From Competibacter_A sp037045535 (GTDB lineage Bacteria > Pseudomonadota > Gammaproteobacteria > Competibacterales > Competibacteraceae): a DNA stretch of 64,000 nt. Position 1 is the stretch's first letter. Every line of letters starts with the position of its first letter. The position numbers were made by a program, and so were the translations under genes. The notes below the pieces were generated by a model. It was not told the DNA's origin. It saw only the letters and a program-made list of their open reading frames with translations, and did no database searches. The DNA lies in contig JBAOHI010000082.1 of assembly GCA_037045535.1 (NCBI GenBank), forward strand, positions 372,001 through 436,000. The letters run 5' to 3'. Below, piece after piece: positions 18,017-27,656 of this stretch.

Positions 18017-20113
18017 TCATTTCGAGATCAACACCGCAACGCTGCGTCCGCCGACTGGATATCGGTCGCTATCGATCTCGATTTCCTGGCCTAGAGTCGC
18101 GATATCCTCGGGCGTCGCCAAACCGGTATCCACAGCGCGGTACCAGCGCCGGCCTTGCACCGGCGGGATGGCAAAACTCAAGGGTTCCCAATACATGTTC
18201 ATCATGATGTGGATATCCGCTTCGCTGCCCATTCCCCCGGAGGTGGCCGCTAAAGCGCGAGTATTGGGATCGTCCCAGTTCGGCGCACCAAGCTCGCAGC
18301 CATGCCAAGTCAGATCAGCCAAACCCCGTTCGTTGATTTCTCCAGTGAAATAGCGGGAACGGTGCACTGTGGCATGGCGCAAGCGGAAGGCAATCAGTTC
18401 TTTCCAGAACCGGAACAAATCCGGATGCTTGTCAACCAGAGTCCAATCGAACCAACTGATTTCATTGTCCTGGCAATAGGCGTTGTTGTTGCCTTTCTGG
18501 GTCCGTCGCACTTCATCGCCCATGACCATCATCGGCACACCTTGGGACAGCATCAGGATGGTCGCGAAGTTTTTGATTTGCCGAGTTCGCAGGGCTTCGA
18601 TTCCGGCGTCGTCCGTTTCTCCCTCAACGCCGCAATTCCAGCTCAGATTCTCATTAATGCCATCACCGTTGTGCTCGCCGTTCGCCCAATTATGCTTGTC
18701 GTTGTAGGACACGAGATCGTTCAGGGTAAAGCCGTCGTGGGCGACGAGAAAATTCACGCTGTTGACCGGCAAATGCCCGCGCCATTGATACAGGTCGGCA
18801 CTGCCCGACAGGCGCGAGGCCACGGCACCGATGATTCCCGCATCCCCCTTGACGAAGCGGCGGATGTCGTCGCGGTAACGGCCGTTCCATTCGCCCCAAC
18901 GGTAGCCGGGAAAATGACCAATCTGATATAGACCGGCAGCATCCCAGGCTTCAGCGATGACCTTGGCATCGATCAGTTCGTCGTTCAATTCAATGTCCCA
19001 CAGCACCGGCGGATATTGCATTGGCGCCCCGTCTTCGCCGCGCGACAGCACGGATGCTTCGTCGAAACGGAAACCGTCGACATGCATCTCCTTGACCCAG
19101 TATTTTAAGCAATCGACAATGAATTTCTCGCCGATGGGGTGATTGCAATTGAAGGTGTTGCCACAACCGGTGTAATCGTAGTAATAGCGCCGATCTAAGG
19201 GAGAAAGATAGTAGTAATTGCTGTTGTCGATACCCTTGAAGGAAAACACCGGCCCTTGATGATTACCTTCGTCGGTATGGTTAAACACCACATCGAGTAT
19301 GACTTCGATGTCGGCTTTATGGAGCGCTTTGACCATGTCGCGAAATTCCCGTACATGGTTTCCGGCTTCCGGGTCGACACAATAGCTCGGATGAGGGGCA
19401 AAATAGCTCATGGTGCTATAGCCCCAGTAATTAGTCAGCCGCCGACCTTCGAAATCCCTGGTCTCAGTATCGTCGAATTCGAAAACTGGCAATAACTCGA
19501 CTGCTGTAATGCCGAGTTCCTTGAGATAAGGTATTTTTTCGATGACCGCCGCGAAGGTGCCAGGCTGCTTGACGCTAGCGCTCGGTGAGCGGGTAAAACC
19601 GCCAACGTGCAGTTCGTAAACCACTGTTTCGTTGAGTGGACGCTTGAGCGGTTGATCACCTTCCCAGTCGTAATCGCTGGGATCGATAACCACGCTGCGC
19701 AACGAAGTGGCCAGATTATCATCCGGCAGACAGGCGTCGCCACGCCGCCAAAGCGTTTTGTTGTTGCCTTTCGAGTAAGGTTCGATCAGCACCTTCTCTC
19801 GGTCAAAACGATGCCCAGCCCCCGGATCGTTCGGACCATCGACACGTATAGCATAATGAATGCCAGCCTTGGCATTTCGGATCAACGCGTGCCAGAAATG
19901 AAATGTCTTGTTGATCGTTGGATCGAACGATACGATTTGGAAGGGATGGATGTCGTCGCAGCCGTCGAACAACAGTAATTCGATACCGGTAGCGTGTTCG
20001 GAAAACACGGAGAAGTTGATGCCATCGGCTGTGACAGTAGCCCCGAGGGGATGGGGTGATCCTGGCTCGACCACGAAGGGTTTTTTGGCAAGTTCTCTGA
20101 CTGGTTTTACCAT
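18017..20113 (-). CDS. glgX: Glycogen debranching enzyme GlgX (isoamylase-type GH13)
   Basis: A 698-residue enzyme that hydrolyses alpha-1,6 branches of glycogen. The N-terminal CBM48 region contains GATVTADGINFSVFSEHAT. The GH13 barrel shows DVVFNHTDEGN, VDGFRFDEASVL (nucleophile Asp), AKVIAEAWDAAG (acid/base Glu) and FLVAHDGFTLNDLVSYNDKH (third Asp), then NGDGINENLSWNCG. The start is preceded by GAGGAGG about 9 bases away. The length matches TreX/GlgX enzymes. It heads the minus-strand series with DJ-1, epimerase and GMC genes, suggesting a carbohydrate-related role for the set. Confidence 0.94.
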   Translation of the reverse strand: MVKPVRELAKKPFVVEPGSPHPLGATVTADGINFSVFSEHATGIELLLFDGCDDIHPFQIVSFDPTINKTFHFWHALIRNAKAGIHYAIRVDGPNDPGAGHRFDREKVLIEPYSKGNNKTLWRRGDACLPDDNLATSLRSVVIDPSDYDWEGDQPLKRPLNETVVYELHVGGFTRSPSASVKQPGTFAAVIEKIPYLKELGITAVELLPVFEFDDTETRDFEGRRLTNYWGYSTMSYFAPHPSYCVDPEAGNHVREFRDMVKALHKADIEVILDVVFNHTDEGNHQGPVFSFKGIDNSNYYYLSPLDRRYYYDYTGCGNTFNCNHPIGEKFIVDCLKYWVKEMHVDGFRFDEASVLSRGEDGAPMQYPPVLWDIELNDELIDAKVIAEAWDAAGLYQIGHFPGYRWGEWNGRYRDDIRRFVKGDAGIIGAVASRLSGSADLYQWRGHLPVNSVNFLVAHDGFTLNDLVSYNDKHNWANGEHNGDGINENLSWNCGVEGETDDAGIEALRTRQIKNFATILMLSQGVPMMVMGDEVRRTQKGNNNAYCQDNEISWFDWTLVDKHPDLFRFWKELIAFRLRHATVHRSRYFTGEINERGLADLTWHGCELGAPNWDDPNTRALAATSGGMGSEADIHIMMNMYWEPLSFAIPPVQGRRWYRAVDTGLATPEDIATLGQEIEIDSDRYPVGGRSVAVLISK

Positions 20114-20363
20114 TTGGATATATCCTCCTCATTCACCATCTGAACCAAGATTCAGTAACTTGGAGAAACAATGCCGATAGAAGTAATAAGTATTCTCAAT
20201 CGTTTCTCGCATCCAGAATAGTTCGCAATTTCGGGTTTTGCTCGAAATCATGATTCTGGATAAGAAACTTTCGTTTCATAGCCTGCAAAATCCTGACAAG
20301 AGTTGAATCAGGGGCGTCCCTATGAACGTGGATTCCTTCCGGCTTGCCTACGCCGAAATCGAC
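20114..20363. other. Intergenic region upstream of glgX
   Basis: About 250 bases, AT-richer than its surroundings, between the glgX start and a minus-strand terminator. It presumably holds the glgX promoter, but no convincing -35/-10 pair was picked out. Short open frames here lack coding character. Confidence 0.3.
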
Positions 20364-20396
20364 AAAAAAAAACCGCCAGCGAATCCGGCTGGCGGT
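20364..20396 (-). terminator. Rho-independent terminator for the zinc-ribbon gene
   Basis: On the minus strand ACCGCCAGC pairs with GCTGGCGGT (plus positions 20388-20396 and 20372-20380) and is followed by a run of T (plus-strand A at 20364-20371). It is a strong hairpin 120 bases after the stop of the minus-strand DUF1451 gene. Confidence 0.75.
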
Positions 20397-20516
20397 CAAA
20401 GTACAGGATATTGAGCTTAAAACACGCTTCGCTGTAGAACCAGCTCAAGCAGACATTAGTAAACGGCAATCAGACTCCAGGGTAAATCAGGACGATTGAC
20501 AACCTAATCAGGGTTT

Positions 20517-21035
20517 TTACCTATGCGCGGGTCCAAACTTCTCAGTCGCGCGCACGAAAATTGTTCCCTGGCAGACCGGGCAGGGTTCGATAAGCGCTGG
20601 AGCGTGAGAAACGACCAATTTGCCACACTCTCCACACTGCAAGGTTCCTGGTCCGGTGATCTCGCCGCTGCGATATACCTCCGTCTCCGCCCCGGCTGGC
20701 ACCTCGAACGCCAACAGCTCCAAGCGTGACCGATCCACGCCACTCTGAAAATAATCCAGCAGCCGGTCCTCAATCAGTTTTAGATCGAATCGCATCCAAG
20801 CTCGCAGATCGCGGCCGGTAGAGGTTAGGTACTGGCTGGCATCTTCAATGTCCCGCTTGAGATACATGCCGATCAAACGGGCCTCCTCGCGGGTCAATTC
20901 GTCCAACTCGACAGCTTTTTCAGCCGCATGCTCGATGCTGGTGCTCACATCGAGTTCTTCTAGTAGAAGCTTGACTCGCTCCATCATTCTGCCATACGCC
21001 CGAGCGAGTCGATTGTCATGCTTGGGTTCGGTCAT
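20517..21035 (-). CDS. Zinc-ribbon protein of DUF1451 family
   Basis: A 172-residue protein. The first ~100 residues are helical (RAYGRMMERVKLLLEELDV, LIGMYLKRDIEDASQYL), and a C-terminal zinc ribbon has LQCGECGKL and IEPCPVCQG (two CxxC pairs, about 131-155). This matches the DUF1451/YgiX-like family of small soluble proteins of unknown function. It is a single gene followed by a strong terminator. Confidence 0.85.
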   Translation of the reverse strand: MTEPKHDNRLARAYGRMMERVKLLLEELDVSTSIEHAAEKAVELDELTREEARLIGMYLKRDIEDASQYLTSTGRDLRAWMRFDLKLIEDRLLDYFQSGVDRSRLELLAFEVPAGAETEVYRSGEITGPGTLQCGECGKLVVSHAPALIEPCPVCQGTIFVRATEKFGPAHR

Positions 21036-21228
21036 CGGAAAGTCTCCTGAGGGCGGGTCGGGGTATCGATACGAAAGAAATACGCGTTCACCGGCTCATT
21101 TTAACGGTGATCGTGGTGATCGGCTTAGTCAGGACCTGAAAATTAGGTATGCTTAACGCCCATTCAAGTCCGGCCAAGGTTTTGGCCCTGGCGTAACCCT
21201 GACAGAACGGCGCTCGTGCCGTGACACT

Positions 21229-21813
21229 ATGGCGTGGCCCTTGAAAACCCGAGATATACCCAACCTCATCACCAGCCTGCGAATCCTGCTCGTACCCCCT
21301 TTTTTATGGCTGCTGCTACAGGAACGGTATGGAGCGGCGTTGCTGCTGTTCACGGTTGCCGGGGTTTCCGATGCGCTGGATGGTTTCCTGGCTAAGCATT
21401 ATGGTTGGACTAGCGAATTGGGCGGTCTGCTCGACCCGCTTGCCGACAAACTGCTATTGATCGGTGCGATTTTGGCACTCGGTTGGTTGCGCGAGCTACC
21501 GGTGTGGTTAGTCGCGTTGGTGATCTTGCGCGATGTTGTCATCGTCACTGGGGCGGTCAGTTATCATCTGATGGTCGAACGGGTCCAGGCCAGCCCACTG
21601 TTGATCAGCAAGTTGAACACACTGATGCAGTTAACGATGGTCTTCGTTGTGATCGTCCACTACGGAATGATGACCTTGCCATCTTGGCTGCTAACAGGAT
21701 GGATCTATGTGACCGCTTTGACGACCGTCTGGAGCGGGGCTGCTTATGTGTGGCAATGGGGCCAGCGGGCCTGGAGTACGGTGCGGGTCAAGTCCGATTC
21801 CAGCCGGCGATGA
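21229..21813 (+). CDS. CDP-alcohol phosphatidyltransferase (PgsA-like)
   Basis: A 194-residue integral membrane enzyme. The CDP-alcohol phosphatidyltransferase signature is seen as SDALDGFLAKHYGWTSELGG then LLDPLADK (about 45-75), with the aspartates of the D-x2-D-G...G-x3-D-x3-D motif. About five membrane helices are visible. It would join a CDP-diacylglycerol to a small alcohol, perhaps glycerol phosphate, or inositol or cardiolipin-type substrates. It begins MAWPLKTRDIPNLITSLRIL like many PgsA homologues, but the exact acceptor is uncertain. Confidence 0.88.
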   Translation: MAWPLKTRDIPNLITSLRILLVPPFLWLLLQERYGAALLLFTVAGVSDALDGFLAKHYGWTSELGGLLDPLADKLLLIGAILALGWLRELPVWLVALVILRDVVIVTGAVSYHLMVERVQASPLLISKLNTLMQLTMVFVVIVHYGMMTLPSWLLTGWIYVTALTTVWSGAAYVWQWGQRAWSTVRVKSDSSRR

Positions 21814-21826
21814 GGAACGCCAATCT

Positions 21827-23035
21827 TCAGCTCTTTAGCAATTCGCAAGATATCCGGTAGGCTTCGGCTAGCGCGGTCATGTAGGCGTCGTTGATTTGAG
21901 CGGGCTCCAGACCCAGGGTGTCCAGCGATTCCCAATCGCAGCGCTCGTAGGCCAGCGTGCTGGCGAGGATCCGCCCTAGCAGTCCCTTGTGTTGGAGCAG
22001 CGCCTCGTTGATCTCTTCGTCCAAGGGCAGCGAGGCTAGGATTTGCTCCATCGGTGCCTGGGTCATGGCATCCAGCACCGAGAGCAACCCAACGGTGTAA
22101 CCGCTTTCGGTTTGCTTGATCCCCACGGCGTGGGCTAGCAATTCGCACATCTTGGCCCTTTCCAGGGCGAGGGTGATGAGATCGCTACGGTGATGGTCGA
22201 TGCTGGCCAGCGAGATCAGGGTAGCCCAGGATCGCACATTTCGGGTGCCCAGCAGAATGATGGCGCGCTGGATCGAGTCGATGCGACGAGGTAAGTTGAA
22301 ATAGGCGGAATTGATGTAGCGCAGCAGCTTGTAACTCAGCGAAACATCCTGCTTGATCAGCGCCTCGATGGCTTCGAGATCGACATCCGGTTGGTATAGT
22401 TTGCTGACCAGTTGCAAGATAGCCAACTGGTTGGCTTGCACGCCCTGAAATTTGAGTACCTTGGGCTGGGAAAAGTAGTAACCCTGGAAAAAGTCGAATT
22501 TCAGAGTCCGGCAAAGCGCCTGAACTTCCTCGGTTTCGATGCACTCCGCCATCAGGGCGATCCGACGCTGGCGTAACAAAGGCACTACGCGTCGAATCTC
22601 TTCTTCCGGCGTCACGAGCATGTCGATCTTGACATAGTCGGCAATTTCCAGCAGCGCCTGATAGGCTTCATTATCTCGGTAATCATCGAGGACGAAATGA
22701 TAGCCTTTTTTGCGAAATTGGCGCAGGGATTGCAAAAGTTGCTCGTCCACTACGATGTTGCCCGTGACCTCGAATACCAGTTGCGGCAGGGCGAACATTT
22801 CAAGATAGCCACCGACCACGAAATCGCGGGCGATATTGATAAACGCCTTGTGCGGACCAACGACCTGATCGAGACCCACCTCGGTGACCGTGTTCAACAC
22901 GACTTGCGAGGTCGCAATCTCGGCATCGAGGAACTCGGCCGATTTTGCCCCGGCATGTCGGTAGAACAGCTCGTAGCCTTCCACCTCGAGATTTCGATTA
23001 TAGATCGGCTGGCGAGCGAAGTAGATTTCCGTCAT
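21827..23035 (-). CDS. HDOD domain protein with degenerate EAL domain (YuxH-like signalling protein)
   Basis: About 402 residues. The N-terminal EAL-like part reads FARQPIYNRNLEVEGYELFYRH, VLDDYRDNEAYQALL, MAECIETEEVQALCRTL and FFQGYYFSQP. It lacks the full ExL and metal-ligand set of active c-di-GMP phosphodiesterases, as is usual in this family. The C-terminal HDOD domain (about 200-395) includes SYKLLRYINSAYFNLPRRI and RAIILLGTRNVRSWATLISL. A GGAGG sits 8 bases before the ATG at 23035, so I prefer it to the upstream start at 23110. It converges with the pgsA-like gene. Confidence 0.88.
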   Translation of the reverse strand: MTEIYFARQPIYNRNLEVEGYELFYRHAGAKSAEFLDAEIATSQVVLNTVTEVGLDQVVGPHKAFINIARDFVVGGYLEMFALPQLVFEVTGNIVVDEQLLQSLRQFRKKGYHFVLDDYRDNEAYQALLEIADYVKIDMLVTPEEEIRRVVPLLRQRRIALMAECIETEEVQALCRTLKFDFFQGYYFSQPKVLKFQGVQANQLAILQLVSKLYQPDVDLEAIEALIKQDVSLSYKLLRYINSAYFNLPRRIDSIQRAIILLGTRNVRSWATLISLASIDHHRSDLITLALERAKMCELLAHAVGIKQTESGYTVGLLSVLDAMTQAPMEQILASLPLDEEINEALLQHKGLLGRILASTLAYERCDWESLDTLGLEPAQINDAYMTALAEAYRISCELLKS

Positions 23036-23293
23036 GTAGCGTACCTCCATCGGAACGACGCTTGTTCTGTAAATTGTACTGGAAAGCGGACCAAAACTCC
23101 GACGTGGCAAGAATCACCGGCTCGCTGGCCCGAAATTGGTGCCGAAATTCGCCGATCCCGAGGTTGCCCAGATGAGTGAGCGGGCGGGCGATTCTTTTGG
23201 GAAAATGCCATGGCACGGACAGCTCCAGCTTGACGTAGGGCCATGTTTTCCCGTAGACCGTTTTATGATCGACCATAAAGATTTAATGACCCC

Positions 23294-24349
23294 ATGCTCC
23301 GCAAGTCCCGAACGCGTTTTTGGCTCATTCTGGGGGCTCTGCTCTTCGGCGTGCTGTATCTGCTGGCGCCGGTGCTGACGCCCTTTCTGATCGCAACCCT
23401 ACTGGCTTATCTGGGAGACCCTCTGATCGACCGACTGGAGGCGCGCAACATTTCGCGCTCCTGGGCGGTGGCAATGGTGTTCGGCGCGCTGTTGCTAGGG
23501 CTGCTGTTACTAATGTTGCTACTGATTCCCTTGTCGGCCTATCAATTCAAAGGGCTGATGCAGCGACTGCCTGCTTATATCGACTGGTTTCAATCCGATA
23601 TCCTGCCCTGGTTGCGCGATACGCTAGGCGCAGATCCCGAACTGTTCAATCTGAGCCATCTGCGCACCCAACTCATCGCTTACGCCCAGGAGATCGGCGA
23701 TCTGGCCGGTGGCTTGCTGGAATCGTTTCGAGCTTCTTCCACCGTAGTGTTTGACTGGCTGGCTAATCTGGTGTTGGTGCCAGTAGTCACGTTCTATCTA
23801 CTGCGCGACTGGGATTTGCTGGTCATCAAGGTCCGCGACTTGCTGCCACGGCGGATCGAACCGACTGTCAACAAGCTCGCGCGGGAATCGGACGAGGTGA
23901 TCGGCGCGTTTCTGCGTGGCCAGTTTATCGTCATGGGAGCGTTAGGCATTCTCTATTCGGTGGGATTGTCGATCATTGGCCTGGAATTCTCGCTGCTGAT
24001 CGGCTTGATGGCGGGTCTGGTCAGTTTCGTCCCCTATCTGGGTCTGATCGTCGGTATCGTTGCCGCCAGCATCGCTGCTATCCTACAGTTTCACAGCTTT
24101 CTGAGCATCGTGCCGGTGCTGATTGTGTTTGGTATCGGCCAAGTCATCAGCGATGTGTTTCTGACTCCAAAGCTGATCGGCGACCGCATCGGCCTGCATC
24201 CGGTGGCAGTGTTGTTCGCAGTACTGGCCGGAGGCCACCTGTTCGGCTTCTTCGGCATCCTGCTGGCCCTGCCAGCGGCGGCGGTTATTGCGGTCGTGCT
24301 GCGCCATGCGCGTGCCGAGTACCTGCAGAGCATCTTCTACCAGCAATGA
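23294..24349 (+). CDS. AI-2E family transporter / permease (PerM/YdiK-like)
   Basis: A 351-residue membrane protein with about eight hydrophobic helices. The C-terminal family motif is visible as VSFVPYLGLIVGIVAASIAA, GQVISDVFLTPKLIGDRIGLHPVA and VLFAVLAGGHLFGFFGILLALPAAAV. Members export autoinducer-2 or act as Na/H antiporters; substrate cannot be assigned. It is convergent with the ACT/paaK operon. Confidence 0.9.
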   Translation: MLRKSRTRFWLILGALLFGVLYLLAPVLTPFLIATLLAYLGDPLIDRLEARNISRSWAVAMVFGALLLGLLLLMLLLIPLSAYQFKGLMQRLPAYIDWFQSDILPWLRDTLGADPELFNLSHLRTQLIAYAQEIGDLAGGLLESFRASSTVVFDWLANLVLVPVVTFYLLRDWDLLVIKVRDLLPRRIEPTVNKLARESDEVIGAFLRGQFIVMGALGILYSVGLSIIGLEFSLLIGLMAGLVSFVPYLGLIVGIVAASIAAILQFHSFLSIVPVLIVFGIGQVISDVFLTPKLIGDRIGLHPVAVLFAVLAGGHLFGFFGILLALPAAAVIAVVLRHARAEYLQSIFYQQ

Positions 24350-24373
24350 CGCCATGTGGGGTTCGCCTCGCGC

Positions 24374-24802
24374 TTATACGCGATACAGGTCGCTGTCGTC
24401 TAACACCCGAAAACCCTGCGCGGTCACCAGACGGGCGGTCTCCACCGGATCGGCGACTTCCATGCACCAGACCGCCCAATGTCGGGGCTCGACGACGAAC
24501 CCGTAGGCATCCAAGACATTGATCTGATTTTCAGCGAGGATTTCCAACAACCCGTGCAAGCCACCCGGCTGATCCTCGATAGCAGTTGCCAGAATTGGTT
24601 TGAGCGCGGCGGCGAAACCGTGATCGGTCAGCACCGATCGTGCCGCGTGCGGGTCGCTGACCAAGAGTTTCACGACTCCGTAATCCCGATGATCAGCGAT
24701 GGTCATCGCCCGAATGTCGATCCCGCGCTCGCGTAGAAGGGCGGTGATGGCATTCAATCGCCCCGGTTTGTTCTCGATGAAGACACTCACTTGCTCCGCC
24801 AT
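24374..24802 (-). CDS. Tandem ACT-domain regulatory protein paired with paaK
   Basis: A 142-residue protein made of two ACT domains: first about 5-70 (VSVFIENKPGRLNAITALL, RERGIDIRAMTIADH), second about 72-140 (ATAIEDQPGGLHGLLEIL). Such double-ACT proteins usually bind amino acids and are often encoded next to phenylacetate-CoA ligase. It follows paaK by 19 bases. I chose the ATG at 24802, as the longer frame runs into paaK. Confidence 0.85.
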   Translation of the reverse strand: MAEQVSVFIENKPGRLNAITALLRERGIDIRAMTIADHRDYGVVKLLVSDPHAARSVLTDHGFAAALKPILATAIEDQPGGLHGLLEILAENQINVLDAYGFVVEPRHWAVWCMEVADPVETARLVTAQGFRVLDDSDLYRV

Positions 24803-24821
24803 GCCCGTATCTCCCGCTTGC

Positions 24822-26132
24822 TCAGAATGCAGGCCGCAAATCCACCACTCGTTTGGCTTTGCCCTCGGACACCGGCAGGCTACCAGGCTCGTGCAGTTCG
24901 ACGACAGGCTTGACCAAAATCGCAGAGCGTAACAGTTCACCGATTCGTTCCCGCAGATCATCCAGCGTATCCGGATCGCCGGTGAACAGCTTGGCGCGAA
25001 TCTCGGCTTTGACCACCAGCCGATCGAGCGAGCCGCGCTTGTCAAGTTGAATCAGATAATTGGTTCCAACTTCAGGCGTTTTCATGAGCACGTCCTCGAT
25101 TTGGGAGGGGAAGACGTTGACGCCATTGATGATAAGCATGTCATCACTGCGACCCTTGATCCGCGCCAGCCGGCGATGGGTACGGCCACAGGGACAGTTG
25201 CCGCTGATCAGGTGCGATAGGTCGCGAGTACGGTAGCGCAACAGCGGCGTCGCCTGTCGTTGTAGGGTGGTCATCACGATTTCACCGGTTTCGCCTTCGG
25301 GAAGTGCTTGCAGGGTTCGAGGGTCGATGACTTCAAGGATGAAAGCGTCTTCCCAAAGATGGAGCCCTGTTTTGTAGACACACTCGAAAGCCACGCCGGG
25401 ACCGTTCATTTCACTCAGGCCGTAGGAGTTGTAGGCGTCGATCTCCAACAATTCCTCGATCTTGCGACGCGTTTGTTCCGAGTGCGGCTCGGCACCGATA
25501 AACGCTTTGCGCAAAGCGAGTTGGCCACGGTCGATGCCTTCTCCTGCCAGTGACGCCTGCAGATGCAGCAGATAGCTGGGCGTGGCGTGTACCACGGTGG
25601 TTTGGAAATGCCGCATGAGCTGGAGCTGACGGCTGGTGTTGCCGGAACTGGCCGGAATCACCAGCATCCCGACGCGTTCGGCTCCGTAATGCAGGCCAAG
25701 CCCACCGGTGAATAACCCGTAGCTGGTCATGTTCTGGAACACGTCATGGGCCGTGGCGCCTGTGGCGACGATGCAGCGTGCGACCAGCTCGGTCCAATGG
25801 TCGATGTCGTGCCGTGAATGGTAAATCACGGTCGGCATGCCGGTGGTGCCGCTGGAGGTGTGCAAGCGTACGGTTCGTTCCAGATCGAGCGCCAGCAAAC
25901 CCCGCGGATAAGCCCTGCGTAAATCGTCCTTGGTGGTGTAAGGCAGCTTCCGCAAGTCCCGCAGACTGCCGATGTCCTCGGGATGCTTCAGGCCGATCTC
26001 GTGCAGCCGGCTTTGATAAAAGGGCGTCTTCAACGCCCAAGCCACCGTCTCGCGCAGCTTGGCGAGCTGAAGCCGTTCCAACGCCTCCCGCTCCATGAAT
26101 TCAATCGCCGGGCTCCAAACCGGTACGCTCAT
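24822..26132 (-). CDS. paaK: Phenylacetate-CoA ligase family AMP-forming enzyme
   Basis: A 436-residue ANL-superfamily enzyme. The AMP-binding core motif HTSSGTTGMPTVIYH lies at about 92-106. NSYGLSEMNGPGVAFEC is near 235-250, and the C-terminal GRSDDMLIINGVNVFPSQIE near 330-350 is diagnostic of PaaK. It activates phenylacetate or a related aryl acid with CoA. No other paa catabolic genes are nearby, but the adjacent ACT protein is a common partner, so a role in indole-pyruvate or phenylpyruvate-linked metabolism is also possible. Confidence 0.93.
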   Translation of the reverse strand: MSVPVWSPAIEFMEREALERLQLAKLRETVAWALKTPFYQSRLHEIGLKHPEDIGSLRDLRKLPYTTKDDLRRAYPRGLLALDLERTVRLHTSSGTTGMPTVIYHSRHDIDHWTELVARCIVATGATAHDVFQNMTSYGLFTGGLGLHYGAERVGMLVIPASSGNTSRQLQLMRHFQTTVVHATPSYLLHLQASLAGEGIDRGQLALRKAFIGAEPHSEQTRRKIEELLEIDAYNSYGLSEMNGPGVAFECVYKTGLHLWEDAFILEVIDPRTLQALPEGETGEIVMTTLQRQATPLLRYRTRDLSHLISGNCPCGRTHRRLARIKGRSDDMLIINGVNVFPSQIEDVLMKTPEVGTNYLIQLDKRGSLDRLVVKAEIRAKLFTGDPDTLDDLRERIGELLRSAILVKPVVELHEPGSLPVSEGKAKRVVDLRPAF

Positions 26133-26280
26133 GTCAGCACCTTTGCTGTTGTTCTATTTCTGACCCCATTGGGGGATGCCTCTCGAAACCGAACCGATGT
26201 GCCCGGTTCCGAGCGACGCTGTGGATGTGGCCCGAAATGGTAGCATGGTCGTTTGTTCGACCCTACGATACCCCCTGAGA

Positions 26281-27303
26281 ATGCGTATGCTCCGACGCCT
26301 GTTATCTTCGATCCTGCTTTTCGCGCTACCGATGAGCGCGTGCACGTCCCATCAGTTCGAGGCGATTTCTCTTTCGCTGAACGATCAAATCGGTGTCGGC
26401 GATACTTTCCAGGGGATCCGCTGGCTCGGTGCCCTGCGGTTTAACGAACCTGAGATCGATGGCTTGCCGCTGTGCGGCCTGTCCGGCTTGGCCTGGGATG
26501 AAGACGCGGGATTGCTGTACGCTCTTTCCGATCAGGGGAATCTGTTCCATTTCAGTCCAGTCTTCGACGAGCGGGGTTATCTGGTCGGTGCGCGAGCGGT
26601 AGCGGGCTATCCCTTGCGCGATGCTTCCGGCAAGCCGCTGCGGTCGCCCTTCAGCGATTCCGAAGGTCTGGCTATCCGCCCGAGCAAAACCGGTACCAAG
26701 GGTGGTACCGAGCTACTCGTTTCGTTCGAGGCGAGGCCACGCGTGGCTCGGTACGACGCCACCGGCCGGTGGCGGGGCGACATTCCATTGCCTGCCGTGC
26801 TGCGCAACCGCCACAACTATCGCAACGGTAACGAAGCGTTGGAGGCGGTGACCTTCCATCCACGTTGGGGCATTTTGACCGGTTCCGAAACTTCATTACG
26901 CAACGACCCGCCCGGTTTGATCCGCATCTTCGCGACCACCCGGCGTTTCTGGCTCTACCCACTCGGCGACGCGCCCGGCAGCGCGTTGGTGGCGATGGAA
27001 ATGTTGCCGGACGGGACGTTGCTGACTTTGGAGCGCGCTTTCGTCTCGCCCTTGCGGCCTTTTGCCATTAGTCTGCGTCGGACCGAACTGCCGACATCGG
27101 ATAAAACGGCGCTGTTGCGGGTGAAAAACGTAGCGGTTTTCAACAGCGACCAGGGGTGGCTGCTGGACAACTTCGAGGGTTTGACCCGTCATCGAGCCCA
27201 GCGCTTCTTCATGATTAGCGACGATAATTGCAATGGTCTGCAAACAACCTTTCTGGTTTACTTCGAGTTGTTGCCTTTCAATTCTTCCCGCGCTTCGGAC
27301 TGA
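26281..27303 (+). CDS. Esterase-like phytase-family lipoprotein
   Basis: About 340 residues with a lipoprotein signal peptide (MRMLRRLLSSILLFALPMSAC, lipobox ending in Cys). The mature part shows phytase-like beta-propeller features: GLPLCGLSGLAWDEDAGLLY, SDQGNLFHFSP, SDSEGLAIRP, EALEAVTFHP, and the C-terminal NFEGLTRHRAQRFFMISDDN. Members are called 'esterase-like activity of phytase' and the substrate is uncertain. The open frame extends upstream to 26176, but the signal peptide supports the start at 26281 (or 26287). Confidence 0.85.
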   Translation: MRMLRRLLSSILLFALPMSACTSHQFEAISLSLNDQIGVGDTFQGIRWLGALRFNEPEIDGLPLCGLSGLAWDEDAGLLYALSDQGNLFHFSPVFDERGYLVGARAVAGYPLRDASGKPLRSPFSDSEGLAIRPSKTGTKGGTELLVSFEARPRVARYDATGRWRGDIPLPAVLRNRHNYRNGNEALEAVTFHPRWGILTGSETSLRNDPPGLIRIFATTRRFWLYPLGDAPGSALVAMEMLPDGTLLTLERAFVSPLRPFAISLRRTELPTSDKTALLRVKNVAVFNSDQGWLLDNFEGLTRHRAQRFFMISDDNCNGLQTTFLVYFELLPFNSSRASD

Positions 27304-27656
27304 GAGGCGATATTTGCAACGGGTGCCAGCGATCGAATCTGGCGGTCGAGGCGGTGATTGCTGCGGGTTCTCACCCAAATGCGTTGCCGCGGGGCGTACG
27401 ATGGCGCCAGACGCCGTCATTTGTTTGAAATGCTGGAGCAAAGACCCAAATCGGTTGACAAGGATATTGATAAGCTTCAGTATGCTGCGCTCAAACCAAT
27501 TTCGTTGATTGGCGATCAACCCGATTACGATCTGTTAAATCGAAGCATTCTTACGGGTTTATCCCTCTGCCCCCACGGTTGTGAACCGATGCGCGCAAGG
27601 CAGGATGGCTTCGGCGAAACATCCCACTATCAAGAGGTTATCCGGAGGTTATTTCG
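27304..27656. other. Intergenic region upstream of phaA
   Basis: About 350 bases that should contain the phaAB promoter. A consensus TTGACA is at 27455-27460, but no good -10 lies at 16-18 bases; TATGCT at 27481 would give a 20-base spacer. Short frames here look random. A GGAGG ribosome site precedes phaA. Confidence 0.35.

Noticed and set aside
20196..20399. A 67-codon minus-strand frame upstream of glgX
   Set aside because: It contains a strong rho-independent terminator and no recognisable protein pattern.
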